64,000 nucleotides of DNA. Source: Metopolophium dirhodum (lineage: Eukaryota > Arthropoda > Insecta > Hemiptera > Aphididae). The stretch lies in contig NC_083563.1 in NCBI RefSeq assembly GCF_019925205.1, positions 11,727,228-11,791,227 on the forward strand. The letters run 5' to 3'. Below are positions 26,100 through 36,353 of this stretch, piece by piece. How positions within the stretch are numbered: position 1 is the first letter of the stretch; the number at the start of each line of letters is the position of its first letter. A program made the translations under genes and the position numbers. The notes beneath the pieces were generated by a model. It saw nothing but the letters and a program-made list of their open reading frames with translations. It made no database searches and was not told the origin of the DNA.

Positions 26100-28404
26100 A
26101 TATTTATCATAAATCTTGCTGAAATTCCGGGGAGCTGTAATGCAAATCGCGGTTCTCTCCCCGGTCCTCGATAACACGGAAAAAAAAAATCATACTGAAA
26201 TAATATATGAATTATGCACTTGTGAGTCACTATAAAAAATCTCTGCATCCTGACATTGGGAACTGCTGAATCAAACAATAGAAAACCTTAAAAGTAATAA
26301 ATTAATTCTCCAAAAACAATAATCTATTAATGTTATTTCTTGTTATTGGCTTATAATTATATTTATTGTTTACATTTATAAAAATCTTATAAAAAATATT
26401 TAATAATTTAAAATTAAATACAGTTAGAAAAGTATAACAACATTAGTTATTATTTAATTGAAAATAAAATATAAGTGTTTTCAATAATATAATAATTATC
26501 ATATAAAAAAGTGCTTACACTTGTTGCAAAAATTATAAATTTTATTACTAGCTAATAAATAATACTGTATGGATTTATGCTTTTGGTTATAGCAGTTAGC
26601 ATAATGCATGATTTAAACCATTTCATAGAGCTTAATTGATTTTTGTTGATCGAAAGTAGAAGCATGAATATAAATATTACTAATTAAAGTTGCTAATACT
26701 TAAGTTCATACATCATACATATTGTATTATAAATATTAATTTAGCACGAAAAGCATACCTTGGGAAGAGAACAGCATTTTACCTTGGTATCTATTGATAC
26801 ACAAATTGTTCCGAAATTAAAATCATTAATTATATACTATATACATATTAAATATAAGAATACTCACGGTGTTTTAAATTTAGTTTGATTATCATTTTAT
26901 CAATTTTGGATACCTACTAACAAATTAATTTTTAAGTATCAAGAATTGATTTTTGCTTATAGAAACTGGTATAACAGAATACATTCTTCAAAAAACATTC
27001 TGATTCTTTAAACATAAAAAACAACCTAATAAATAAATATTTAGTTCTAATTTTACAATTTAAAATAAAAATATCTCTTAAATATCTTCATTTCAGCTTA
27101 TGAAATTTATGTTATGTTTGTAGATTCATTATTAAATGTATGTATGTGTACGCATAATTTAATACTGTTTTTGGGGAGTTTTAAAATTAATTTTTGAAAA
27201 ATTTTATCTTAAAATTATTTATTAAATAAAATGTTATTATTTTAAAAAAAAATTAGAGAGGAGGGTGACAACCTTCTAATCCCACCACTGATAATAGGTA
27301 CATACTCTATATTATGTACTGATAAATTTTAAGTTTGATTAATAATAAACTGAATACATCAGTATCTCAATATTTGTATGTCAATAAGTCATTAAAAAAT
27401 TTAATTGGTATTTTAAGTTAATTAAATAAATAAACTATTGCTGTATTATATTATTTTTTGGTCAGTTTAAACAGAAAATTAAAACTGTTGTTTCTTAGTT
27501 TCCAATGAATTTATAAAATAGGAATTAATAATGGCTAATTTTCAGCGCTCAAACTTTAATGCATGTTTTAAAATTAACGCAGGAGCCGTAGGTATTATAA
27601 TATAATTGATGGATTTATATTTAATTTATTAATTTACGTATTATATTATAGTTAAAATTATACACCTATTCAGTTGGTTAGGTATTTTAGGATTTTGAGT
27701 TTTAAAGAGATTAATTAATATTTTTTTATTCATCTCTGAAATATTGTAACAATTAATTTAAATACCGTGTTTTATGAATTTCAGTTCACATATACGACTG
27801 CTTTCGGGACTTGATTGGACATGGGTAGTTAACAGCAACAACGGTCTTAATGCCAGCAGTAATCCACAGTGGTTGCAACTTCAACTAGCCGCAGTTAAAC
27901 TTCTTAGTGTTGCCATTCAACTTCCTGCTGATATTCTACCTCAATTTCAAATGTAAATTGAGTTCATGTTATTTGATTACAAATTGGGTGCCTAACATAT
28001 AATCATTTTTGTAGGTACAAGTGGGCTTTTGTTGGACGACCTGAACTATCACAAAATGAACAGAACCCAGTAGAATTTGTCCCCCATGTTTTAAGGATAG
28101 CAAAGATAATGGATTCAAAAGTAATTTTATTATGATATAACATCAACATGAATATAGTGCTCTCTTATAAAAATAAACATATTTAATAATTTTATTTAAT
28201 TGTGTTTTTAAGTATGGGAGTCCAATAGAAGCATACCCAGATACCTTGTTGCCAACTGGTTCAACAGCTCGCTCATTGCAAGACCTCCATCCTTTTTTTT
28301 CTGCTCTAAGCACTGGCGAGCCACACCCATCCCTAGACAGTTCCATTAGTCAACTAGAGCAAGAGCTTGAGTTGGATTTCCTAGAGCCGATACCGTCCAG
28401 ATAG
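5795..28404 (+). CDS. DOP1: Protein dopey homologue (DOP1 family), 24 exons
   Basis: Exons: 5795-5850, 12736-12826, 14948-15134, 15215-15380, 15443-15808, 15874-16015, 16080-17591, 17660-17780, 17852-17981, 18361-20577, 20659-20842, 20922-21052, 21124-21277, 21505-21630, 21692-21946, 22078-22207, 23694-23865, 23945-24156, 24227-24379, 24452-24647, 25088-25234, 27785-27952, 28015-28120, 28213-28404. Every junction is GT-AG and phases match throughout, giving 2437 codons plus TAG, the normal length for this family. Residues 15-330 form the conserved Dopey N-terminal domain (motifs SEWADLISALGKLNK, LPSGVHLKALETYDIIFK). The middle, mostly exon 10, has an acidic low-complexity part near 19455-19480. 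The C-terminal part is helical and leucine-rich. In known organisms Dopey works with Mon2 and a P4-ATPase at Golgi and endosomal membranes in traffic and organelle positioning. An AATAAA signal occurs about 60 bp after the stop. The first intron is 6.9 kb. Confidence 0.95.
8866..9300 (+). repeat. Unclassified interspersed repeat, proximal part
   Basis: Starts with 'agattctgagtagagcaatg' and continues with the family's 'tgtctgttatcac' and 'aattaaggaaaaacg' segments. It includes an 11-base G run at 9006-9019. It is a diverged, truncated member of the family described at 45715-47187. Confidence 0.65.
9303..9425 (+). repeat. Half-copy of the 'cgtcctcttaag' palindromic element family
   Basis: Shares 'ggtcaattcactatagt', 'tgtaagacggagacaa' and 'agcgtcctcttaagaa' with the palindromic elements at 33955-34180 and 34296-35728. 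Only the left arm is clear here. Confidence 0.55.
10575..10730. mobile_element. MITE with 'ggtatgatcgcaa' terminal inverted repeats
   Basis: 'ggtatgatcgcaa' at 10575-10587 is matched by its exact reverse complement 'ttgcgatcatacc' ending at 10730. The 156-bp element has no coding content. A related 'catggtatgatca' sequence occurs near 48911. Confidence 0.6.
12827..14947 (+). other. DOPEY intron 2 with hAT-like MITE and a second decayed repeat
   Basis: Contains the hAT-like MITE at 13195-13455. A further repetitive stretch at 14580-14875 is built around 'atccggat' words and ends near 'cacccatcccta', a composition seen in decayed DNA transposons. No exon is supported here. Confidence 0.55.
13195..13455. 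mobile_element. hAT-like MITE with 8-bp target duplication
   Basis: The left end 'cagtggttcccaacc' is matched in inverse by the right end 'ggttggtaaccacta'. The flanks are ctctagag (13187-13194) and ctctaagg (13456-13463), an imperfect 8-bp duplication as expected for hAT transposition. The 261-bp length and lack of coding potential make it non-autonomous. Related ends occur at about 25882 and 49974. Confidence 0.75.
18039..18192. mobile_element. MITE in DOPEY intron 9 with ~23-bp inverted ends
   Basis: 'tgttcaaaatgagatca' near 18040 is repeated in reverse complement as 'tgatctcattttgaaca' ending near 18190. The interior is GC-richer than the surrounding intron. The class is not identified. 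Confidence 0.6.
21332..21429 (+). repeat. Perfect 49-bp tandem duplication in DOPEY intron 13
   Basis: The unit starting 'taatgttctcgaaacaatat' occurs at 21332-21380 and again at 21381-21429 without a mismatch. It lies between the donor at 21278 and the exon at 21505, so the coding sequence is unaffected. The identity suggests either a very recent slippage event or an assembly artefact. Confidence 0.85.
22240..23620 (+). repeat. Diverged near-full copy of the unclassified repeat family in DOPEY intron 16
   Basis: The start 'gattctgatgtttgatg' and the distal 'cattgaattcaaacttaaca' section (23560-23580) match the family ends. The interior (about 22760-23045) differs from other copies and may be a secondary insertion. 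Short reading frames here are not genes. Confidence 0.6.
25235..27784 (+). other. DOPEY intron 21 (2.5 kb)
   Basis: AT-rich intron with a hAT-like end ('cagtggtttccaacct' at about 25882) and a pure (AT)n microsatellite at 26071-26096. No exon is supported; the flanking exons join in phase without it. Confidence 0.6.
26071..26096. repeat. (AT)n microsatellite
   Basis: Thirteen uninterrupted AT dinucleotides within DOPEY intron 21. Confidence 0.9.
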
Positions 28405-28534
28405 GCTGATGTTAGTCTGCCTGAATTCACCGTACCTACGACAAGCTGTGATGTTGTACATGTAAATAAAATTAAATTATTATAAAAAAAATTAATATTG
28501 TTATTTTTGCAATGATCGTTTTAATGTGAAAAAA

Positions 28535-28573
<39 letters not shown>

Positions 28574-29684
28574 GGTTTTTCTGATTGTTAAAGTTTTGTT
28601 TCTTTTTTTATTTAAGTTGGTGATACGATCATTCCGTTCTAATTAGTAAGAGAACACACATTTTAAAACTGCAAACTCCTAACATTGTAATTTTCTTTTT
28701 GCAACTACTTAAGTAAATTTATTGTAGCAAAAAAAAAAAAAACACTTGCTTTGAGCACATAAAACATTAACTTATTAAATTCTATGTTACCTGTTATCGT
28801 TGTTAAGTTTGTCGTATAATAGGACCTCGAGCAATATTGTATGTATAATGATGCAATATAATATAATTAAGTTGATATAATTAATTTATATTCTAATTTA
28901 ATATCATTCAATAGTCATATTCTTCATAAATAGGCTTAATTATTTTATTTGTCATGTACATTGTAAAAGTAATTTTATTTTTTAACTAAAAATCCATGAA
29001 TGTATTCCTTAAGACACCTTAGGTATTTTAACATTAATCAGTTGAATTTGATTATGAAAATTGTGAAATGGTGATTTTCTAGTACAATTTCATTCATCAT
29101 TTTCTTTTTCCTATCTTTTAGAAAAATTGATGATTTTTTTTATAGTGTTAAAAAAATCGACGCATTAAAAAGTATATAAATATTTTTTTATTTTTATTTT
29201 ATTTATTTTATGTTTTACATAATCAATATTATCCTCTATCTTAAATATTGTCTTATGTTATTATCTAGAATCTAGATTGCTATTGCCACAGATTAAATGA
29301 AAATCTGTGCTATTACCATGTGAACTCGACCTGATTATTGCTTATGTAATTATGTGTTAATTTTTAGAGTTGGCCAAACTACCAACTTTGGTAACTTAAT
29401 GAATATTGTGTTAAATTTGAATTCAATGATATTAAATCATTGTATCTGAAAATTGTCTGTCAGGCTATATTAGTGGTTCCCGACAACCGCATACTTTGGA
29501 TTTCAACCCCACAAGGTCGATCGACCAACATATTGATCATATAACTAAACTTTAAAACTACACACTGTTTTTAGTGCTAAATAACGGATAAGATAATAAG
29601 ATACTATACAATAACCAGACTAACACACTAACACGTTTCAAGTCTTAAGTCTTTAGTCAGTCGCACGAATATAGATACTATATA
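28405..29684. other. DOPEY 3' UTR and intergenic DNA
   Basis: An AATAAA polyadenylation signal is at about 28465. An ATT microsatellite spans 28536-28573. At 29390-29460 there is a small piece of the unclassified family's distal end ('tttgaattcaatgatatt'). No gene is seen. Confidence 0.6.
28536..28573. repeat. (ATT)n microsatellite
   Basis: About twelve uninterrupted ATT units just beyond the DOPEY polyadenylation signal. Confidence 0.9.
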
Positions 29685-30330
29685 CAGTGGCGTAATTTGG
29701 TCGTGTGTGTGTGTGTGGGGAGGGGGGATTAAAACATTAACCCCCGCCACCCATCAAAAAAAAATATTTTGGTTTATATCATAAACCTTTTAGTCCAACC
29801 ATTGTGACATGTAATCTGTATAATGTAAGTAGGTACATGTATAAATGCATGTATACATAAAAATAAATAATTATAGGTACATACTATTTGATAAAGTTGT
29901 ATGTACCTTTTTCGAGTAGATTTATGGAAATATAGAATCATATGTGTAAATGTAAAATACTCAAAATTGCAAATTTCAAAAGGTTATAACTTATAACCCT
30001 GGAACTAAGTCCGATCGACAAATTCTGATTACACCATTGTGCTTAACTTGTTTAAATATAACTAAAAGAATTTCCAAAAATCGAGCTAAACTGCTTTATA
30101 TAAATATATTTGTGCAATATTGCAATAGTAATTAGTGTTTATTACCAAGTAATATTACTTATCTTAGTTACAGGCTTACAGTTAGTACTAAGATAATTTG
30201 GGTTTTTATTTGTTGTTTCTATATTATAACAGTACTCGGTAGGTATGACAAAATATATGGTTCGCCAGTTTAAAAAAAAAATCATGGTGGTGTACGACAC
30301 CCAAATACCCTCCCCGTAATTACGCCACTG
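29685..30330. mobile_element. Non-autonomous TIR element with 'cagtggcgtaatt' ends
   Basis: 'cagtggcgtaatt' at 29685-29697 and its exact reverse complement 'aattacgccactg' ending at 30330 bound a 646-bp element. The flanks give at most a TA duplication (tata | tagta). A GT run and poly-C/G tracts lie just inside. There is no coding frame. Confidence 0.7.
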
Positions 30331-30446
30331 TAGTATTGTATCTATATCCGTGATGGTCAGTAGTTACGTCTTAAGTCGCCGATCGTTATTAGTCGGCCTT
30401 GTATACCTACCTAAAATATAGTGATTAATAAAGCTCCATACGGATG

Positions 30447-30985
30447 TGTTTTTTTTTTTGTGTCTGTCATCCCCTTTTAGGACAGTAAAAATGCTTGGAT
30501 TTTCTTCAACAGTAACTTTTCTGATAGAAAAGTGAATCTAGTTGGTACGTTGGAGGGTCAAAAGTAAAAATTTCCCAGTAGTTTTCAAAAGCGACGTGAA
30601 AAACAAAAGAAAAATTAAGGAAAAACGTTTTCGAGAAAATCGATTTTGGTTTTTGGTGTAACTCTAAAACAAATGAATGTATATACATTCATATTAATTT
30701 TATTTTGTAGTTAAAAATTTATAAAATGTTCAACTTTTATAGCTAAGGATTGAAAATTTAAAATAAGGCTTCACGTAAATAGGTTAGGTATATAAATGAC
30801 TTATTCACAATAATTTCATCAAATATACTTGGTAATATCATAGGCTGACTGACCGTTTTCGCTCAGAATCGTTTTTCTTATACAATAAAATTATATCATT
30901 GAATTCAAATTTAACACCATCCATTACAGTGACCCACTTGTAACCTACTGTACAGCAGAGCGACATCCACGATCCACTTACCCGC
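30447..30985 (+). repeat. Internally deleted copy of the unclassified repeat family
   Basis: Shares the proximal 'tgtctgtcatccccttttag' section and the distal 'aacctactgtacagcagagc' terminus with the 45715-47187 copy; most of the middle is missing. Confidence 0.75.
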
Positions 30986-31934
30986 CTTTTTTTTTCTATA
31001 AATATCAAAAAAAATGTATTTGTTTTCGAAGTTTGAATCATTATTTAAATTTATTTTACTACTAGTAAATAGTAATACACTAATACAGTAGGTTGAATTG
31101 ATTTTTTTCCAAAATCTGTAATTGAAAATATCTTTGTGTCTATAAAATATAATAATATATACTTTAATAGTTTCAAGTAGGTACCTATTCTCGAATGAAA
31201 TTTTTGAATTACAACAAAATAACTTTTTTACATAATTGCGATATAATAATTAAATATTAACATAATAGGTTTAAATTAAGATAATTATCTGGACATGTTG
31301 TATCATTCTTAGGCAGTGACTGGTGATAGATGTTCCTCTCTCCGGTCGTGAGGTCTTCCTCTCTTGAGTCTGCGAGGTTTTGGAAGACTTACATTTAAGT
31401 TGTAATGAGTGCAGTGCCTAAAACTAACATCGGGAAATATGGGGGATAGATCCTCACGAACCTTTTAGATTTTGAGCAAAGAAAAGAATATTTGTTTTAC
31501 AATATTATGTATGCTTTTTTTAAAAATATTGTTTAATAATTTCATTAACCCTCCTTCCACCCGCAAAGATACAATTGAGGTTATGCCACTTGAGTCCTGC
31601 GTAGGTATTGTTCATCATATAAGCTGTTTTCTTTTTTATACATATTTAAACACCTACTTAGTTACTTCATGAGTCATAAATATTAATATATTACTAGTAT
31701 GAATAAAATAAAAATAAATTTAATAAAACTAATAAACTATGCAAATTAATGTTATATTTTTTGGTAAATCGACATTTCACCACCCCCCCCCCATTTTTTA
31801 AAAGTTTATTTTTGACTAATAATAATGAATTTAAAATTTGAATACTATATTATTTAACATGAAATTATTTTTTTAATGAAATATAAAATATAGGTATAAA
31901 CATTTTTTTATTTTCATAAATATAATAGATTATC
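30986..31934. other. Intergenic DNA without a supported gene
   Basis: AT-rich DNA. Bases 31311-31430 are GC-richer and bounded by partly inverted 'ttaggcagtg'/'cagtgcctaa' words, so they may be a degraded MITE. A poly-C tract lies near 31782. Nothing else is recognisable. Confidence 0.4.
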
Positions 31935-32012
31935 AGGGGCGGACTGGGCCGGTCGGCTGGTCAGCGATCGCGGACTGGCCTGTCGGCCGTATTATATATT
32001 TTGGCCCTACAT
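31935..32012 (+). mobile_element. Left end of a hAT-like element interrupted by a LINE
   Basis: Begins 'caggggcggactgggccgg', a hAT-type terminus, followed by a GC-rich stem. The LINE insertion at 32026 cuts it, and no matching right terminus is visible after 33292. Confidence 0.45.
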
Positions 32013-33292
32013 TATTTATAAGAATGCCCCTGCATATTAAACGCCAGGAAAACGTCATGATGCTGGCCATACAACTTGCTAGAAACAATATGGTATCATC
32101 TGTACAATCATGCCCGTCCATACAAGCAATTGTAGACGAAAATAATCTGAACCTCAAAGACATTATTATCTCCCAAACGCCCTTCTTTCCTCCATGGACC
32201 TCGATCTCTAATATGATAGACACAAGTCTTACCAGTCTGCCCAAAAACACAACCAGCTCACAAATTTATGTTCAAGAATTCAAAAACATCTTAGATCAGT
32301 ACTCCAATTTTATAAAAATTTACACCGACGCATCCAAAACTGAAAGCAACGTGGGAATCGCTATCATATACAATGACTTAGAAGAAATAACATACAAACT
32401 TTCAGTAGAATGCTCCATATACACCGCTGAAGCAATTGCTATTCTTAAAGCCCTTGAATATTCACTAGAAAAACAGAATAATAACTTTGTCATCCTAAGC
32501 GACTCCCTAAGCTCTATAATAAGTATTGCCAACACTCACAAACCTAATGATATATCAAAGAAGATTCAGCTTGCTATCTCTGCCCACCACGTCAAAGGAA
32601 ATATAGTAAAATTAATGTGGGTTCCAGGACACTCATCAATAAAAGGCAACGAAAAAGCTGACATGCTCGCTAAAAAAATAGCATTAACAACCCCCAACGG
32701 CATTATCACAAACATCTCTGCTCACGATGCTAAACGCACAATAAAACTCATATCAGCAAAATCCTGGCAAAACCTATGGTCCACACAGAGAACTAAACTT
32801 AATGAGATAAAGCAATCAACCCTACATTGGCCAAACAACCACCCAAATCGGAAAATAGAATCCAGCATCAATAGACTCCGAATAGGCCACACCAAACTCA
32901 CTCATGGTTACCTAATGTCTCGTGAGGAACCCCCTATATGCTCATCCTGTGGCGTCAAGTTAACGATCAAACACATCATGACCGAGTGTAACACATACCG
33001 CGATGCAAGGGAACACAACCAACTTCCGGAAGACATATTTGAAAGCCTCGGACCTAACCTACCAGTCTCCAATATAATAGCCTTCCTTCAACAATCTGGT
33101 TTGCTCAAACTAATCTAATAATCTATACATATTAAATCATATTTATATTATTTTTTATCGTTCTGTATTTTTTTTTCTCTCTTTTTAACACATAACATGT
33201 TGTAACAATATTATACATTATATATCCCAATGGCCTTGCTGCCGAGGGTTTTGTTTTCTTAATAAAAAAAAAAAAAAAATATTTATAAGAAT
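32013..33292 (+). mobile_element. 5'-truncated non-LTR retrotransposon with target-site duplication
   Basis: The 13-bp direct repeat 'tatttataagaat' occurs at 32013-32025 and 33280-33292. The element ends in an A-rich tail (about 33261-33279) and starts abruptly within coding sequence, the hallmark of target-primed insertion with 5' truncation. It carries the RNase H-containing C-terminal coding region listed separately. Confidence 0.88.
32024..33118 (+). CDS. RNase H and zinc-knuckle tail of a non-LTR retrotransposon polyprotein
   Basis: An open frame of 364 codons with no stops. The RNase H domain spans residues about 95-220 with the four acidic catalytic positions present: Asp102 in YTDAS, Glu136 in TAEAIA, Asp160 in LSDSLS and Asp213 in the WVPGHSSIKGNEKAD stretch. 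Near the C-terminus a CSSCG...H...C motif matches the CCHC-type end of RNase H-bearing LINE clades (I, LOA or R1-like; the clade is not resolved). The reverse transcriptase and endonuclease are absent because of 5' truncation. The ATG at 32024 straddles the target duplication and is therefore fortuitous. The base composition is richer in C than neighbouring host DNA. Unlikely to be functional alone. Confidence 0.85.
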   Translation: MPLHIKRQENVMMLAIQLARNNMVSSVQSCPSIQAIVDENNLNLKDIIISQTPFFPPWTSISNMIDTSLTSLPKNTTSSQIYVQEFKNILDQYSNFIKIYTDASKTESNVGIAIIYNDLEEITYKLSVECSIYTAEAIAILKALEYSLEKQNNNFVILSDSLSSIISIANTHKPNDISKKIQLAISAHHVKGNIVKLMWVPGHSSIKGNEKADMLAKKIALTTPNGIITNISAHDAKRTIKLISAKSWQNLWSTQRTKLNEIKQSTLHWPNNHPNRKIESSINRLRIGHTKLTHGYLMSREEPPICSSCGVKLTIKHIMTECNTYRDAREHNQLPEDIFESLGPNLPVSNIIAFLQQSGLLKLI

Positions 33293-33954
33293 AAAATATG
33301 AAATCAGACAAAAATGTATCTTTTGATAATATAATATGGACGGTGCGCGGGTAAAAGGGTAATTTCATGAAATATTTAATTTCCATGAAAAATAAAAATA
33401 AAATGTTTATTACATCTAAAAGTTTATAGTCGTTGAATCCTAAGTGAACATTTTTGAAAGATTGTTTGTTGTATGAAACAAAGAAAATATGTAACATATT
33501 TACATACAATTTATAAGTTGTTCAACAAATTTAAATATTGCCTTTTAACTCTTAAGTTACAAACTCATAAAGCAAATCAACATCATAACATATTGTTGAG
33601 AGTATGGGCTCTGCGAATACATATTATACTATATTATATTATATTCACAATGTATATAGACATAAACCACTTTTATAATAGTCGTGAATCGTGACCTTTT
33701 ACAATATACAAAATATGATCTAATAGTATTAAATAAAGTCCAGAGCACCTTCACATAATCACATCACTAATACAGTACATACACACACATACACGACTTT
33801 TGTACACTTAATAATTACTGAAAAATATACACTGTTATTTCATTTACCGGTTGAAATTGACTTCAACTTTATTTCAAACTATTATCTTTTGGATCGCTGA
33901 CGGTCCTCATACAACAATGTTTTAAGACTCGTAAAAATAATGTTTTTACTGTCA
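33293..33954. other. Intergenic DNA without a supported gene
   Basis: AT-rich sequence; a short TATAT-type low-complexity run lies near 33626-33646. No exon, RNA gene or complete element is recognised. Confidence 0.4.
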
Positions 33955-34180
33955 ACATTTCTGAGCGTAAATTTGGTATGTTACGCGTTTGTAGACGTAG
34001 ACAACACATGCGGGCGTCTCTTAAGATACTTAAGATTAAGAGGACACCACAGTGCTACAGAGTAGCTACACCGACATTATTGTTGTCTCCGTTTTACAAG
34101 TGCGTAACATGGTAATAATTTCACACTGAGCAGATCACGTTTGTCTCCGTTAGTTTAAAAATTATAGTGAATTTATACCT
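33955..34180. mobile_element. Diverged palindromic element ('cgtaa...tgttacgcg' family)
   Basis: The left arm 'tatgttacgcgtttgtagac' with 'agacaacacatgcgggcg' is mirrored on the right by 'gtctccgttttacaagtgcg' and 'taacatgg'. The centre is near 34030-34060. It is the same family as 34296-35728. Confidence 0.55.
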
Positions 34181-34295
34181 TATACAATTTAAAGGTAAGA
34201 TTATTCTCTAGGGTATCTCAATATCTCGTAGATAACCCACTTTAAGATTAAAATATAATAAAATGCCATAGATCTCACCCTAAAATTTTATAAGA

Positions 34296-35728
34296 GGTCA
34301 ATTCACTGTAGTTTTAAAACGAACGGAGCTAAACGTGATCTACTGAGCGTAAAATGTTGATATGTTACGCGCTTGTAAGACTGAGACGACAAATTTCTGT
34401 GTATAGCATTCTCTTAAGAGGACGCTACACCCGCATGTGTTGTCTCCGTCTTACAAACGTACAACATAACAAAAACTGTTTTGCGCGGGAAAGAACCGAG
34501 AATGCTATAGTTATAACTAAGAAACGAAATTTTTATTGAATATATTCAACGGGCAATAGCCCTTTACAAAGTATATAATATAACAATATGACAACAATCA
34601 AAATACATATAAATTAAGTAGGTAATAAAAATACAAAAATTTAAATAATGTTTTAAAATTAAAATAAATGACTAATAATAAATGTATACGACAAGTAACA
34701 ATATTAAGTAATAATAATAATTAGATAAAATGTGGTTTTTTTAGAAGCAATACAGTATTTAGTTTAAAATTAACACGAGTAGAATTAAAAAAATCAAGAT
34801 GGTGGGAGATTAAATTGGCTAACCTAAGAGCTCTTGGTAGAAAAGAGAAGGCTCCACTATTAGTTCTATAATGTGGAATAACAAATAAATCTAGATTGCG
34901 CGTATAAAGACGAGGAATTCGGAAACCAATCATTGCTAATAATTCAGGACAAAGAACAAAACCATTAATAATGTCAAAAATAAACATTATATCTGTAAGA
35001 TTCCGTCTCAGAGAAAGACTATCAAGATCCAATGATACCTGAATTAGTATAATTGAGTCTCTGGAGAAAGGAAGATTTAGTTTATATGAAATATTTTTGA
35101 GAAACTTGTTTTGAACATTATCAAGTTCAGAGTAAAATGTTGTTAGATTTTGCGACCAAACAAGGGAGCCAAATTCAAGGTTAGATCTAACTAAAGAAGT
35201 ATAAAGTAATTTTAAGCATCTAGGATTTTTAAATTCTTTAGTATTTCTATTTAAGAAACCTAACATCTTATATGATTTGTTGAGGATTGATTTATGATTC
35301 AATTTGAATTCAATTCACACTGTAAAGATGAAAACATTTACTGTGCAACATCGTTTTTATTTTTCCGATATCACAAACACCAAAAAAGTTATTATTGTTT
35401 AAAAATGCATTATTTCAACCTTGAATAACTTTTTTTGTATTTGTGATATCGGAAAAATAAAAACGATGTTGCACGGTAAATGTTCTCATCTTTACAGTGT
35501 GAAAATTTCGTTTCTTAGTTATAACTATAGCCTTCTCGGTTCTTTCCCGCGCAAAACAGTTTTTGTTATGTTGTACATTTGTAAGACAGAGACAACACAT
35601 GCGGGTGTAGCGTCCTCTTAAAACGACGCCGCACCCGCTTGCAATTAATCCGTACCATGGCAAATTTTACGCTCGGCAGAAGATCATGTTTAGATCTGTT
35701 GGTTTAAAAATTAGAGTGAATTGACTTA
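34296..35728. mobile_element. Large palindromic element split by a LINE fragment
   Basis: The left arm 34296-34533 ('ggtcaattcactgtag' to 'aagaaacgaaatttt') and right arm 35314-35728 are reverse complements. Without the inserted LINE (about 34534-35313) the arms form one hairpin about 650 bp long, centred near 35405, with matched inner words such as 'ttttatttttccgatatcac' and 'gtgatatcggaaaaataaaa'. The arms contain 'ttgcgcgggaaagaaccgag' and its complement. The short reading frames on both strands at 35415-35663 arise from this symmetry. Confidence 0.8.
34534..35313 (-). mobile_element. 5'-truncated jockey/CR1-like LINE tail inserted in a palindrome
   Basis: The minus-strand coding region 34721-35302 (193 codons) resembles the C-terminal thumb region of non-LTR reverse transcriptases: a KMLGFLNRNTKEF stretch, then LKLLYTSLVRSNLEFGSLVW, then a long leucine-rich tail. 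The element's 3' end on the minus strand is A-rich near 34534. The insertion sits exactly between two halves of the palindrome arm. The catalytic RT motifs are missing. Confidence 0.75.
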
Positions 35729-35739
35729 TGATCAAATTT

Positions 35740-36166
35740 AGAAGGAAGAATATTATCTAGGCAATGACAGAGGCCTTTTTATAATATTTTAATTTTAAAG
35801 CAAGTTAAATGAGTATTTTAAGATGACGTACAAACAATTTACAATTTAAAAATAATTATATAGTCTTGCCATCTGGTTTAATACCCGTTGGAGTAGTAGG
35901 CCGAAGCGACAGTAGACCGCCTCGTCTAAACGGTTATTTCAAAGAGGTTCGTTATTTTGACAATCGTTGCCAGTCACCGATGGCTCTGTGACACATTGGA
36001 ACCCCTTCTCCTACTTCCACACCCTATCAATGTTTTAATCACTTTATTTTGCACGTCAAGTCATCGTTTATATTTTTATTTTGCTCATAGACCAAGACTA
36101 TAGATTTTATTTATCATTAATTTAGTTTAGGTATATTGTGTACATAATATAAATATCTGTTGACTG
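35740..36166. other. Upstream flank of SAR1 unit 1, no gene seen
   Basis: Contains a GC-richer stretch at 35870-36010 that is not duplicated elsewhere in the window. It may be remote promoter sequence of SAR1 copy 1; no element or exon was recognised. Confidence 0.3.
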
Positions 36167-36353
36167 TTTTTCTGTCACGACACTAAATTAGTGACTTGGT
36201 AACGTCGCTCTCTTCACTTTTTGCAAAACAGACGCTCAGTGAGAATCTAATCGCGGCCAATAATAATTGTTACGACATCAAAAATAGGTATCAATGAACG
36301 ACACAAAGTTGTGACACTGATTTAGATTTACTGTACATTTAACTACAATTTAA
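36167..36353 (+). promoter_or_regulatory. SAR1 copy 1 leader/promoter region with 5'-UTR splice donor
   Basis: The segment ends 'caatttaag' before GTATGT at 36354, a strong donor that can pair with the 'tttttatgttacag' acceptor ending at 39168, 16 bases before the SAR1 ATG. This implies a non-coding first exon and a 2.8-kb leader intron. A CCAAT box-like word ('ggccaataat') lies near 36255. The region is conserved in unit 2 at 48298-48485 but detached there. The TSS was not determined. Confidence 0.5.

Noticed and set aside
32320..32535. Minus-strand frames opposite the RNase H coding region
   Set aside because: Shadow frames of the LINE open reading frame.
35415..35663. Overlapping frames on both strands near the second LINE
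   Set aside because: Produced by the palindrome arms.
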